Shown here piece by piece: positions 19,208 through 26,510 of a DNA stretch of 51,789 nucleotides. Position 1 is the stretch's first letter, and each line of letters starts with the position of its first letter. Location: positions 1 to 51,789 of the forward strand of contig CAKTXO010000003.1 in assembly GCA_934630985.1 (NCBI GenBank), in the 5' to 3' direction. Source of the stretch: an uncultured Oscillospiraceae bacterium. GTDB lineage: Bacteria; Bacillota; Clostridia; Oscillospirales; Oscillospiraceae. The position numbers were made by a program, and so were the translations under genes. The notes beneath the pieces are model-generated. The model searched no databases. It had not been told where the DNA came from and was given only the letters and a program-made list of their open reading frames with translations.

Positions 19208-19648
19208 TCAGAACACCACCGACCACAGCCAATAAATAACCCCGTAAACCACCGAGGCGGTCAGCCCATAGACAATCACCGGCCCGGCAATGGTGAAAAG
19301 CTTCGCCCCCACGCCCAAGATAAACCCTTCTGTCTTGAACTCCACCGCCGGGGCGGCGATGGCGTTGGCAAAGCCGGTGATGGGCACCAGGGTTCCCGCC
19401 CCGGCGTACTTTGCCAGATTGTCATACAGGCTCAGTCCGGTGAGCAGGGCAGAGATGGCAACCAGCGTCATGGACACCGCCGTCCCTGCGGCCTCCTTGT
19501 CCAGTCCCGCGGCGGTGTAGCCCGTCATCAGCATTTGCCCCACCAGGCAGATGGCTCCGCCGATGAGAAAGGCGTTCCGGCAGTCCTTTCCCATGGGGGA
19601 CTTGGGGGCGGTGTCCTGTATCAGCTTCGCGTATTCCTTTTCCGTCAT
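19208..19648 (-). CDS. spoVAC: SpoVAC-like spore dipicolinate channel protein
   Basis: SpoVA membrane proteins move Ca-dipicolinic acid into the forespore and release it at germination; SpoVAC acts as a mechanosensitive channel. The 146-residue product starts MTEKEYAKLIQDTAPKSP and has about four hydrophobic segments. FLIGGAICLVGQML, near residue 30, matches the family, and VPITGFANAIAAPAVEFKTEG follows. The ATG at 19648 follows GGAGGG. No spoVAD or spoVAE is adjacent, unlike the usual spoVAC-spoVAD-spoVAE cluster. The ribosome site lies inside a strong hairpin. Confidence 0.85.
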   Translation of the reverse strand: MTEKEYAKLIQDTAPKSPMGKDCRNAFLIGGAICLVGQMLMTGYTAAGLDKEAAGTAVSMTLVAISALLTGLSLYDNLAKYAGAGTLVPITGFANAIAAPAVEFKTEGFILGVGAKLFTIAGPVIVYGLTASVVYGVIYWLWSVVF

Positions 19649-19656
19649 AGAAAAAC

Positions 19657-19691
19657 CCTCCGGGAGCAGTATCTCCCGGAGGTTTTTTTTT
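19657..19691. terminator. Hairpin overlapping the spoVAC ribosome site; terminator in both directions
   Basis: CCTCCGGGAG (19657-19666), CAGTAT loop, CTCCCGGAGG (19673-19682). Nine T follow on the plus strand; on the minus strand TTTTTCT follows and leads into the spoVAC ATG. The minus-strand 3' arm contains the GGAGGG ribosome site, so folding would hide it. It could end the transcript from the ECF gene upstream. Confidence 0.7.
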
Positions 19692-19696
19692 ATTCT

Positions 19697-19859
19697 GGAC
19701 AACACCGCACAATTGTGCCTGCGAACCGCAGCCAATCTTTTGCCCCACTTCTGCGGTTTTGAAAATGGGAAATACACAAAGTATTCCTCCATTCCCAAAA
19801 CCTTGAATTGAGCCAAAATCTTCGGCTGGGGTTTCTTGTCAAATTGTGCGGTGCTGTCC
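19697..19859. repeat. Long-hairpin element E2 (MITE-like)
   Basis: 163 bp with 18-bp terminal inverted repeats (19697-19714 and 19842-19859, one mismatch). It has the same organisation as E1; the apex is 19766-19791 and its loop differs from E1 at two bases. It lies four bases from the stop codon of the ECF S-component gene. The minus-strand frame encodes MEEYFVYFPF, parallel to E1. Confidence 0.8.
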
Positions 19860-19863
19860 TATT

Positions 19864-20430
19864 TTATTCCAAGGTTAGATGGTTATGCTCTAGAGCCTTC
19901 CGGATAGACACGGCCAGCACCGGGGCGAAGACGATGGCAACCACGGCATTGAAGGTAGTGGCGGGCAGCTTCGCCACCACATCGGCCAGAGCGGCAGAAG
20001 ATGTATAGCCGTGAACCAACAGACCGTTGTAGAAGTAGCTCTTGGCCAGATACAGCACCGCGTAGGTCAGCGCACCGGCGACAGTAGCGATCAACGCCTT
20101 GACGTAGTTCCAGTTCTTGGCGCCGCCCCAGGCGATGAGTCCGGCTACCAGGCCGTAAGCACCCTTGGTCAGGAAGGTGATCCAGCACTCGCTGATATAG
20201 TTGCTCATAATATCATAGAGGAAGGAGCCGAGACCGGCGGCCAGACCGCCCAGCCAGGGTCCCAGCAGAATGCCGCTGAGGGCGCAGAAGATGTTGCCCA
20301 GGTGGAAGGCGGTGGTGCTGCCGATGGCAACGGGCAGCTGAACGCGCAGAGCGGAGCCGACTACGGTCAGAGCCGCCATCAGTGCCACAAAGACGATTTT
20401 CCGGGTCGAGATTTTTTGCTTCTTTTCCAT
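19864..20430 (-). CDS. ECF transporter S component (substrate unknown)
   Basis: Membrane substrate-binding subunit of an energy-coupling-factor vitamin importer; it would use a shared EcfA/A'/T module, which is not in this window. Its 188 residues begin MEKKQKISTRKIVFVALMAA, a typical S-component opening with a basic N-terminus, and contain about five or six hydrophobic segments. The stretch FHLGNIFCALSGILLGPW is characteristic of the family. The start follows AAGGGGG. A leader with two nested stems precedes it, but I cannot match it to a riboswitch class, so the substrate stays open. Confidence 0.85.
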   Translation of the reverse strand: MEKKQKISTRKIVFVALMAALTVVGSALRVQLPVAIGSTTAFHLGNIFCALSGILLGPWLGGLAAGLGSFLYDIMSNYISECWITFLTKGAYGLVAGLIAWGGAKNWNYVKALIATVAGALTYAVLYLAKSYFYNGLLVHGYTSSAALADVVAKLPATTFNAVVAIVFAPVLAVSIRKALEHNHLTLE

Positions 20431-20452
20431 TTTGGTTTCCCCCTTGTTTTCT

Positions 20453-20504
20453 GGAGCCTTGCATCCATTGCTTCCGATGATGCCGTGGGTTTTCTCAGAG
20501 CTCC
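20453..20504 (-). promoter_or_regulatory. Structured leader of the ECF S-component gene
   Basis: On the minus strand GGAGC and GCTCC (20500-20504 and 20453-20457) enclose a second stem GCATC and GATGC (20479-20483 and 20461-20465). A TAGAAT -10 box lies about 12 bases upstream. It is a candidate cis-regulator of unknown class. Confidence 0.35.
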
Positions 20505-20707
20505 TTGTGAAGTTGCGCTCATTCTACCAGATTCTGGCATGAATTACAGAGCCAAAACAGGACTAAAAAATAAGGCCAGATTTTGCGTTTGCACAAAGAA
20601 ATCGATTATTTGTCAAAATTGACGATTCCGGGAAATAGTTCTGTACAGCACTTGGAAAAAATGCTACAATCGAAGCAGAAAAGCAAATTTGAAAGGAGTT
20701 TTTTCCG

Positions 20708-21445
20708 ATGAGACTGATTATTGCCAAGGATTACGCCGACGTGAGCCGGAAAGCCGCCAATATCATCGCCGCCCAGATTTATCTGAAGCCCGACTGCGTG
20801 CTGGGTCTTGCCACCGGCTCCAGCCCGGTGGGCACCTACAAGGAGCTGATCGCCAAGTATGAGGCCGGCGACCTGGACTTCTCCCGGGTGAAGACCGTGA
20901 ACCTGGACGAGTATGTGGGTCTTCCCAAGGAGCATGACCAGAGCTACGCCTACTTTATGCGCGCGAACCTGTTCGATCATGTGAATATCGACCAGGCCAA
21001 CTGCAACATCCCCAATGGCATGAACCCGGATGCGGACGCCGAGTGCGCCCGGTACGATGCCGTCATTGACGGCTTTGGCGGCGCGGATCTGCAGCTGCTG
21101 GGTCTGGGCCCCAACGGTCACATCGGCTTCAACGAGCCTGCCGATGCCTTCGCCAAGGGCACCAACCATGTGAAGCTCACCGATTCCACCATCGACGCCA
21201 ACCAGCGCTTCTTTGCCAAGCGGGAGGACGTTCCCACGGAGGCCTACACCATGGGCATCGGCTCCATCATGAAGGCCAAGCGGGTGCTGCTGGTGTGCAA
21301 CGGCGCGGGGAAGGCTCAGGCCGTGAAGGACTGCTTCTTCGGCCCCATCAAGCCCCAGGCCCCCGGCTCCATTTTGCAGCTGCACCCGGACTTCACCCTG
21401 GTTGCCGACGAGGCTGCCCTGTCCCTGGTGAAGGATCTGCTGTAA
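20708..21445 (+). CDS. nagB: Glucosamine-6-phosphate deaminase
   Basis: Converts glucosamine-6-phosphate to fructose-6-phosphate and ammonia, the last step in amino-sugar use. The 245 residues contain VLGLATGSSPVGTYKEL, NLDEYVGL with the catalytic Asp, and LGLGPNGHIGFNEPAD with the ring-opening His. GAAAGGAG precedes the ATG, and a TACAAT box lies at 20665-20670. nagA is not adjacent, so the gene is a single unit ended by a clear terminator. Confidence 0.97.
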   Translation: MRLIIAKDYADVSRKAANIIAAQIYLKPDCVLGLATGSSPVGTYKELIAKYEAGDLDFSRVKTVNLDEYVGLPKEHDQSYAYFMRANLFDHVNIDQANCNIPNGMNPDADAECARYDAVIDGFGGADLQLLGLGPNGHIGFNEPADAFAKGTNHVKLTDSTIDANQRFFAKREDVPTEAYTMGIGSIMKAKRVLLVCNGAGKAQAVKDCFFGPIKPQAPGSILQLHPDFTLVADEAALSLVKDLL

Positions 21446-21457
21446 CACAACCTTCCA

Positions 21458-21487
21458 AACGCCCGGAGACATTCTCCGGGCGTTTTT
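21458..21487 (+). terminator. Terminator after nagB
   Basis: AACGCCCGGAGA (21458-21469) and TCTCCGGGCGTT (21473-21484) followed by a T run: a perfect 12-bp stem. Confidence 0.9.
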
Positions 21488-21550
21488 CCTGTTTACAGAA
21501 GCCGCCCGGTGTGGTATGATAGAAAAAATACGCGTTACAGAGGTTTTTTC

Positions 21551-22528
21551 ATGGATTATATCGTTTTGGATATGGAGTGGAACCAGCCCTGGCCCGGTTC
21601 TCCCTCTTCGAAGAAGGTGCTTCCCGTCCAGATTCGGGGAGAAATTATCCAGATTGGTGCCGTCCGGGTGACGGAGGACGAAGAGGTAGCCGACGAATTC
21701 CAGATTATGGTGCGCCCAAAGTTCTATCGGCACCTGAACCGTCGGGTGAGCAAGCTGACGGGCATCAAGGAAAACCGCCTTCGGGACGAGGGCGTGCCCT
21801 TTCCGGAGGCCATGGAGCGGTTCCGTGCCTGGTGCGGAGAGGACATTGTGTTTCTGACCTGGGGTTTTGACGACATCGGTATTCTCCGGGAGAATCTTCA
21901 GCTATTCGACCTGGACACAGGCTTTACCCAGCGGTGGTATAACGCCCAGATGATTTTCAATGCCCAGACCGACGGCTCCAATTCTCAGAAGGCGTTGAAA
22001 ACCGCCATGGAAATGCTGGACATTGAGGCCACCCGGCCTGCCCACGATGCCCTGGGCGATGCCTACCACACGGCTCTGATCTGCGCCCGGCTGGATCTGC
22101 AAAAGGGGATGCGGGAATACGACCAGGCTCTGAAAAGCCACGAAAACGGCTTCCACGGTGCCGAGCTTCCCGGCTGCATTGCCCGGAAGGTGTTTTACGA
22201 TTATCCGGACAAGTACGCGGCGTTAGGAGCCATGGCAGGGGAGGAAAACCTGTGCCCGGTCTGCGGAAGCCGGATGCTGGGTTCCCGGTGGTTTGCCCAG
22301 CCCGGCCACCGGTATATGGATCTGGCCGCCTGCCCGGAGCACGGAAAATTCCTGATTCGGGTTCGGCTGTCCGCCCAGGAGGACGGAACCATCCGTGTCA
22401 GCCGCCTGACCTATGAGGCCACCTCCGAGGCGGCGGAGGCCTATGCCCGCCGGGCGGAGAAGGCGGAGCCTGAAGAAGCCAGACCCCGTCGCCGCCGCCG
22501 CAGAAGAGCCGCCTCCCGGCAGGAGTAA
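21551..22528 (+). CDS. 3'-5' exonuclease, DEDD superfamily (RNase T/epsilon-like)
   Basis: A 325-residue protein with an N-terminal DEDD exonuclease domain. The acidic motifs are VLDMEWNQP near residue 5, WGFDDIGIL near 104 and AHDALGDAYHTAL near 170, which gives the DEDDh form. The family includes sporulation inhibitor KapD and oligoribonuclease-like enzymes. A C-terminal extension of about 90 residues has Cys pairs (CPVCGSRML, CPEHGKF) suggestive of a small zinc module, and ends in an Arg/Ala-rich tail. The ATG at 21551 has AGAGG eight bases upstream. Substrate (DNA or RNA) cannot be told. Confidence 0.85.
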   Translation: MDYIVLDMEWNQPWPGSPSSKKVLPVQIRGEIIQIGAVRVTEDEEVADEFQIMVRPKFYRHLNRRVSKLTGIKENRLRDEGVPFPEAMERFRAWCGEDIVFLTWGFDDIGILRENLQLFDLDTGFTQRWYNAQMIFNAQTDGSNSQKALKTAMEMLDIEATRPAHDALGDAYHTALICARLDLQKGMREYDQALKSHENGFHGAELPGCIARKVFYDYPDKYAALGAMAGEENLCPVCGSRMLGSRWFAQPGHRYMDLAACPEHGKFLIRVRLSAQEDGTIRVSRLTYEATSEAAEAYARRAEKAEPEEARPRRRRRRRAASRQE

Positions 22529-22547
22529 ATCCGGAAGCATAATACCG

Positions 22548-22588
22548 CTGTCATTGCGAACCAGTGCGTCACTGGCTCTCAATGACAG
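22548..22588. repeat. Short R1 variant, possible terminator of the exonuclease gene
   Basis: GCTGTCATTGCGAACCAGTG, CGT, CACTGG, CTCTCAATGACAGC, followed by TTTCTTTTTG. The ends pair better here than in other copies, so it could act as an intrinsic terminator. Confidence 0.7.
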
Positions 22589-22617
22589 CTTTCTTTTTGT
22601 AAAAATGTAAAACACAC

Positions 22618-22654
22618 TTGACATTTCTGCCGGACAGTGCTACTATAATGTCAA
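22618..22654 (+). promoter_or_regulatory. Promoter and probable operator of the small XRE regulator
   Basis: TTGACA (22618-22623) with TACTAT (22641-22646) at a 17-base spacing, or TATAAT at 22644-22649. TTGACATT (22618-22625) and AATGTCAA (22647-22654) are perfect inverted copies at the two promoter boxes, as expected for autorepression. Confidence 0.65.
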
Positions 22655-22685
22655 GCTAGCTTTACAAAACAAAGGACGTGATGCT

Positions 22686-22892
22686 TTGAAGAATCGAATC
22701 GAGGAAATCCGTAAGAGCCGGGGAATCCGTCAGGAGGAATTTGCCAAGGCTCTGGGAGTTTCCCGGCAGACCATCAGCTCCCTGGAAACCGGTCGGTATA
22801 ATCCGTCGATTTTTCTGGCCCACAAAATTGCCCTGTATTTCGGGATGACCATTGAGGAAGTCTTTTTGTTTGACGAGGAGGAAGGAAAATGA
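22686..22892 (+). CDS. Small XRE-family transcriptional regulator
   Basis: A 68-residue protein that is almost only a Cro/C1-type helix-turn-helix: IEEIRKSRGIRQEEFAKALG then VSRQTISSLETGRYNPS. The C-terminal helices end IEEVFLFDEEEG. The start is TTG at 22686 because the nearby ATG (22681) runs straight into a stop; AAAGGA lies about ten bases upstream. The stop overlaps the next ATG (AATGA), so it is coupled to the membrane protein gene. Such pairs often form small autoregulated units. It probably binds the inverted repeat around its own promoter. Confidence 0.9.
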   Translation: MKNRIEEIRKSRGIRQEEFAKALGVSRQTISSLETGRYNPSIFLAHKIALYFGMTIEEVFLFDEEEGK

Positions 22893-23287
22893 AAAACCGC
22901 GGATTTCTTTTGAGTTTTTTCTGGGTTCTGCTGGGCGCTGTGCTGGTCGGATGCCGGGCGGCGGGTCTGGTGGAGGAATATTGGGGCAGCATGGGCGTGG
23001 CGTTTGTGGTCATCGGCGGGGTGCAAATTCTCCGAAGCGTCCGATATCTGCGCTCGGCGGAGTACCGGGAGAAAGTGGACATGGCAGCCAAGGACGAGCG
23101 GAACCGGTTTCTGGCCAACAAGGCCTGGGCCTGGGCGGGATATCTGTATGTGATGATCGCGGCGGTGGCCTCCATTGTCCTGAAGCTTCTGGGCTATGAC
23201 CTTTTGTGTCAGGCCGCGGCCTTCAGCGTCTGCGGTATGATGGTGCTCTACTGGATTTCCTACCTGGTGCTGCAAAAGAAATACTAA
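22889..23287 (+). CDS. Unknown membrane protein, partner of the XRE regulator
   Basis: A 132-residue protein with four hydrophobic segments, near residues 6-25, 33-48, 82-102 and 106-127, and a charged middle loop (RSAEYREKVDMAAKDERNR). I do not recognise a named function. Membrane proteins of this sort are often encoded directly after a 65-70 residue XRE regulator in Clostridia. Translation overlap with the regulator suggests they are made together, and a role in sensing or antimicrobial response is possible but not shown. Confidence 0.75.
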   Translation: MKNRGFLLSFFWVLLGAVLVGCRAAGLVEEYWGSMGVAFVVIGGVQILRSVRYLRSAEYREKVDMAAKDERNRFLANKAWAWAGYLYVMIAAVASIVLKLLGYDLLCQAAAFSVCGMMVLYWISYLVLQKKY

Positions 23288-23289
23288 GG

Positions 23290-23321
23290 AAAAGGCATGA
23301 CCGAACCCGGTCATGCCTTTT
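23290..23321. terminator. Bidirectional terminator, overlaps the end of the GT61 gene
   Basis: AAAAGGCATGACCG (23290-23303), AACC, CGGTCATGCCTTTT (23308-23321), then TT. It serves the XRE operon on plus and the glycan operon on minus. The minus-strand stop codon (23311-23313) lies inside the stem. Confidence 0.85.
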
Positions 23322-24582
23322 TTAGAAGTCGTTTCACAAGCTGCTTCCAGTAATGAAATTCCAGATAGTGGTGCCAGCGGAAGGGACGTTTTCCGTCCAG
23401 GTATTCATCGAAGAATGCGTGCCCTGCCCGGAAGCCCTCGTAGAGGGAGGCGGCGAAGGGAGCGTACCAGTCCTCCTCGAACCAGTTGTACCGGTAGAGG
23501 TCGGAATATGCCTTCATATAGTGGACGAAGCACTGCTTTTTGTATTTGTCCGTCAGATATTTCCCGTCCGGCGGCTGATAGCCCCGATCTTCGGCAAACC
23601 GGGTAAGCTCCGGGGTGTAGCCCATGACAATGGGGCCGGTGAAATCCACCGGGTAAATGGGGTAGTGAGCGTCGATGTAGGTCACGTTCAAGTCCCGAAT
23701 CCGGTTCACGTCCACTTGGTTGTCGATGTTCAGCACCAGCCGCTCCACAATTTCCAGAGTCTGTCCGCTTTTGGCAAAGAGCATGTTGTGGGGCAGGGAA
23801 CCGGAAAGAGAGGCCACCACGTTTGCTCCGCGAATGCGGAAAATCATCTCATCCAATGGCAGCGTCTCCGGGTAGAGCAGGGTATAGCCGTTTTTGGCGA
23901 AAAAGTCGTCCAGCAAATCCCCGCCGCACTCGAAAAAGCCGGCCTTTCTCAATCGGCTCCGGCTGAAATAAATCTTCTCATTGGCCTTCCAGTCCGGGTT
24001 TACCGTGATATTTTCCGCCACGGTGTCGAAGACTTTCAGTAGCTTCGGAGTGTAGGCACTGCGCATATGAATGCCCAGCTCCGGAATCAACACCTGCCGA
24101 TAGCGAACGGGCCTGGAAAGAATCTCCAGCTTGTCCCAGATGTCCAGCAGTTCCAGAAACCGGCGGAAATTTCCTTTGATTTCCCGCTCCTCGTTTTCGT
24201 CCACGAAGTAGACGAATTTGTCAACGGTTGGGTCATTTTCCAGGAAATACCACAGCCGGGTAACGCCCTCAATGAGAAAATGCCCCCAGTGATTCACCAG
24301 ATACCCGCAGTAGACTACCTTTTCATCCCGGTATTCCGGATTTTCCAGAGAGTAAGTCCCTTCTACCCGGCCGGGAATACCGGATTCCGGAACATAATTG
24401 CCATTTTCGTCCAGAATGCCGCCCTTGCCGAAGAGCAGCCCGAAGCCCCGGCGCAGAGGATAGATGACGGCGTTTTCCAGAGCCAGAACGGCAGGCTCTT
24501 CCCGAACCTCCACCGGATCCGTGACCCATTTTCGAAGAGCCTTGGCCTTTTCCGACCGGAGATACTGATAGGAAATGTCCAT
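23311..24582 (-). CDS. Glycosyltransferase family 61 protein, copy c
   Basis: A 423-residue putative glycosyltransferase of the GT61/DUF563 type. The signature NHWGHFLIEGVTRLWYFLE lies near residue 105, and SGSLPHNMLFAKSGQTLEIVER in the C-terminal half fits the family nucleotide-sugar region. It is last in the minus-strand rfb operon, five bases after rfbC. ATG at 24582 is preferred over a GTG three codons earlier because AAAAGGTGAGA sits at the right distance. It resembles the other two GT61 proteins of this operon but is clearly more diverged. The sugar and acceptor are unknown. Confidence 0.85.
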   Translation of the reverse strand: MDISYQYLRSEKAKALRKWVTDPVEVREEPAVLALENAVIYPLRRGFGLLFGKGGILDENGNYVPESGIPGRVEGTYSLENPEYRDEKVVYCGYLVNHWGHFLIEGVTRLWYFLENDPTVDKFVYFVDENEEREIKGNFRRFLELLDIWDKLEILSRPVRYRQVLIPELGIHMRSAYTPKLLKVFDTVAENITVNPDWKANEKIYFSRSRLRKAGFFECGGDLLDDFFAKNGYTLLYPETLPLDEMIFRIRGANVVASLSGSLPHNMLFAKSGQTLEIVERLVLNIDNQVDVNRIRDLNVTYIDAHYPIYPVDFTGPIVMGYTPELTRFAEDRGYQPPDGKYLTDKYKKQCFVHYMKAYSDLYRYNWFEEDWYAPFAASLYEGFRAGHAFFDEYLDGKRPFRWHHYLEFHYWKQLVKRLLKKA

Positions 24583-24587
24583 GCTTC

Positions 24588-25187
24588 TCACCTTTTCGTC
24601 TGCTTTAGAGGCAGCAGACGCTGATCCTTGTCGCTGAGTTTCAAAGGCGTGCCGTCCGGCAGGGTGTAGCCCTCGGCACTGGCGGTGCCGGAATAGATGC
24701 CCGTCACCCCAGGCCAGCGGACGCCGATGTCCGGGTCATTCCAGGCAAAGCCCAGCTCATCCTCCGGATGGTAGAAATCCGTCACCTTGTAGCAGAATTC
24801 CGCGGTGTCCGAGAGCACCAGAAAGCCGTGGGCGAAGCCCGGAGAGACGTAGAACTGCTTTTTGTTTTCTTCACTCAGTTCAATGCCGAACCATTGACCG
24901 TAGGTAGGGGAGCCTTCCCGGACATCCACGGCCACGTCGTACACCGCCCCCCGGATGACCCGCACCAGCTTGCCCTGGGGGTACTTTTTCTGGGCATGCA
25001 GTCCCCGGAGAACCCCCTTGGTGCTCATGCTCTGGTTGTCCTGGACGAAGACCATGGGAAGACCGGCTTCCGTCATGTCCTGCTGGTTGTAGGTTTCCAT
25101 AAAATAGCCCCGGCTGTCCCCGTGGACAGTGGGCTCAATGATATACAGTCCCTCAATGGGGGCTTTTGTCACCTTGATTTGACCCAT
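24588..25187 (-). CDS. rfbC: dTDP-4-dehydrorhamnose 3,5-epimerase
   Basis: Third enzyme of dTDP-L-rhamnose synthesis; a cupin-fold epimerase. The 199 residues show GDSRGYFMETYNQ, QDNQSMSTKGVLRGLHAQ with the catalytic His, and SPGFAHGFLVLSD. The C-terminal part is slightly longer than in the shortest homologues. It lies between two GT61 genes, with 15 bp to the frameshifted one upstream, in the order rfbA-rfbB-GT61-GT61-rfbC-GT61. Confidence 0.95.
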   Translation of the reverse strand: MGQIKVTKAPIEGLYIIEPTVHGDSRGYFMETYNQQDMTEAGLPMVFVQDNQSMSTKGVLRGLHAQKKYPQGKLVRVIRGAVYDVAVDVREGSPTYGQWFGIELSEENKKQFYVSPGFAHGFLVLSDTAEFCYKVTDFYHPEDELGFAWNDPDIGVRWPGVTGIYSGTASAEGYTLPDGTPLKLSDKDQRLLPLKQTKR

Positions 25188-25202
25188 GTTTGCACCTCCG
25201 CG

Positions 25203-26491
25203 TTACGCGTGATAGTGAAGCAGCCGCTTGACAAACTGCTTCCAGTAGTGAATCTGGAAATAGTGCTCCTTCAAAAAAGGCCGGTTCCCGTCCAGATATT
25301 CCTTAAAGTAGGGGTAGCTATCTAAATAAGCTTCATATGCGGCCTCGGGAATTTCAGGGTAATAAAACTCCATGTGCCAGCGAAAGCGATAATTGTCCTG
25401 ATAACAGGACATATAACGCTTAAAGCATTTATCTCGATACGCTTTGGTACAATAAATGCTGTCCGGAGGTAATAGACCTTTATCAGAAATATAGCGTTCC
25501 AGAATATGGTTATAGCCAAGAATTACAGGGCCAAGCAAATCTACGCTGTAAATGGGAAAATTCACATCGATTGGTGTGACTGTGAATTCTCGCATCCGAT
25601 TGATATCGACCTGATAATCTACGTTCCAGATAAAACGTTCCAGAATTGTCAGATTTTGACCCTGATTCGCAAATAAAAGATTGTGATGAACCGTGCCGGA
25701 ATAGGTGGCGATCTCTGTGGCATTCCGTATATAAAAAATCAGTTGAGATAGGGGGACGGTTTCTGGCGCGATTACCAGAAAACCATTGCGCTGGAATAAG
25801 TTATCCAGGCATTCCCCACCAAACTCAGTTGTTGCGGCTTTTCCGTAGCGGCTGCGGGTAAAGAAGACTTTATCGACGGCCTTCCATTGCGGATCGACAG
25901 AAACATTCTGCGCGACAGCATCGAATACTTTTAAGAACTTGGGGGAATAGAAGGTGGAGCATTGGAGGGCAATTTCAGGAACAATGACGCTGCGATAAGT
26001 GGTGGGCACATTGATGATTTCCAGCTTGTCCCAGATACCAAGCAGTTTTAGAAATTCCAGAAAATTCCCTTTCATGTTGGGTTCTTGATTTTCACGGACA
26101 AAAAACACGAATTTGTCCACGGGGGGGGGGTACTGCTTTCTAGAAAGTACCAAAGCCGTGTCACAGCCTCAACCAGAAAATGACCCCAGTGGTTAATCAG
26201 ATAGCCGCAATATACAACGGTTTCATCCCGATATTCGGGATTTTCAAAGGGATAGGGTCTCCCGATGCGATCTGGAATGCCAGATAATTCAACATACGTC
26301 CCATCCTGGTCTACAACACCGCCCCGACCAAAGAGAAGTCCTTCCCCGACGGTTTTGCGAAGAGGAAGAATGGTGGCGTTGCTTCCTTGCCACACTTGCA
26401 GCTCCCTCTTTTCCTCAAAGGGTGCCTGATACATTTTTTGCAGCTTTACACCCTTTCTGGGGCGCAGATAGCTGCAATCGAGTTGGTACAT
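25203..26491 (-). pseudogene. Glycosyltransferase family 61, copy b, frameshifted at a C10/G10 run (possibly phase-variable)
   Basis: The reading frame begins MYQLDCSYLRPRKG at 26491 after GAGAGGAGA and has the NHWGHFLVEAVTRLWYFLE motif. It then shifts at a ten-base run of C on the coding strand (26121-26130). The second part continues VDKFVFFVRENQEP to the end. Loss of two C or gain of one restores the frame. With eight C the gene is 1287 bp, exactly the length of the intact neighbour at 26511-27797, and the alignment across the run is gap-free. Base composition is visibly more AT-rich than in neighbouring genes. The last 101 bp before the C-terminal codons are nearly identical to the neighbour. 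It may be a switched-off phase variant, a decayed gene or a sequencing error. Confidence 0.85.
26121..26130. repeat. Homopolymer tract G10 (C10 on coding strand)
   Basis: Ten G in a row within the coding region of the GT61 copy b. Runs of this length are known slippage sites in phase-variable surface-glycan genes. Confidence 0.95.
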
Positions 26492-26510
26492 GGCAATGTC
26501 TCCTCTCAGC

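Noticed and set aside
19649..19816. N-terminal extension of SpoVAC into element E2
   Set aside because: The extension is translated repeat sequence; the ATG at 19648 has a good ribosome site and matches family length.
20453..20504. Tetrahydrofolate or preQ1 riboswitch before the ECF gene
   Set aside because: Only a GCTCC-type closing stem looks similar; the conserved cores of those classes are missing.
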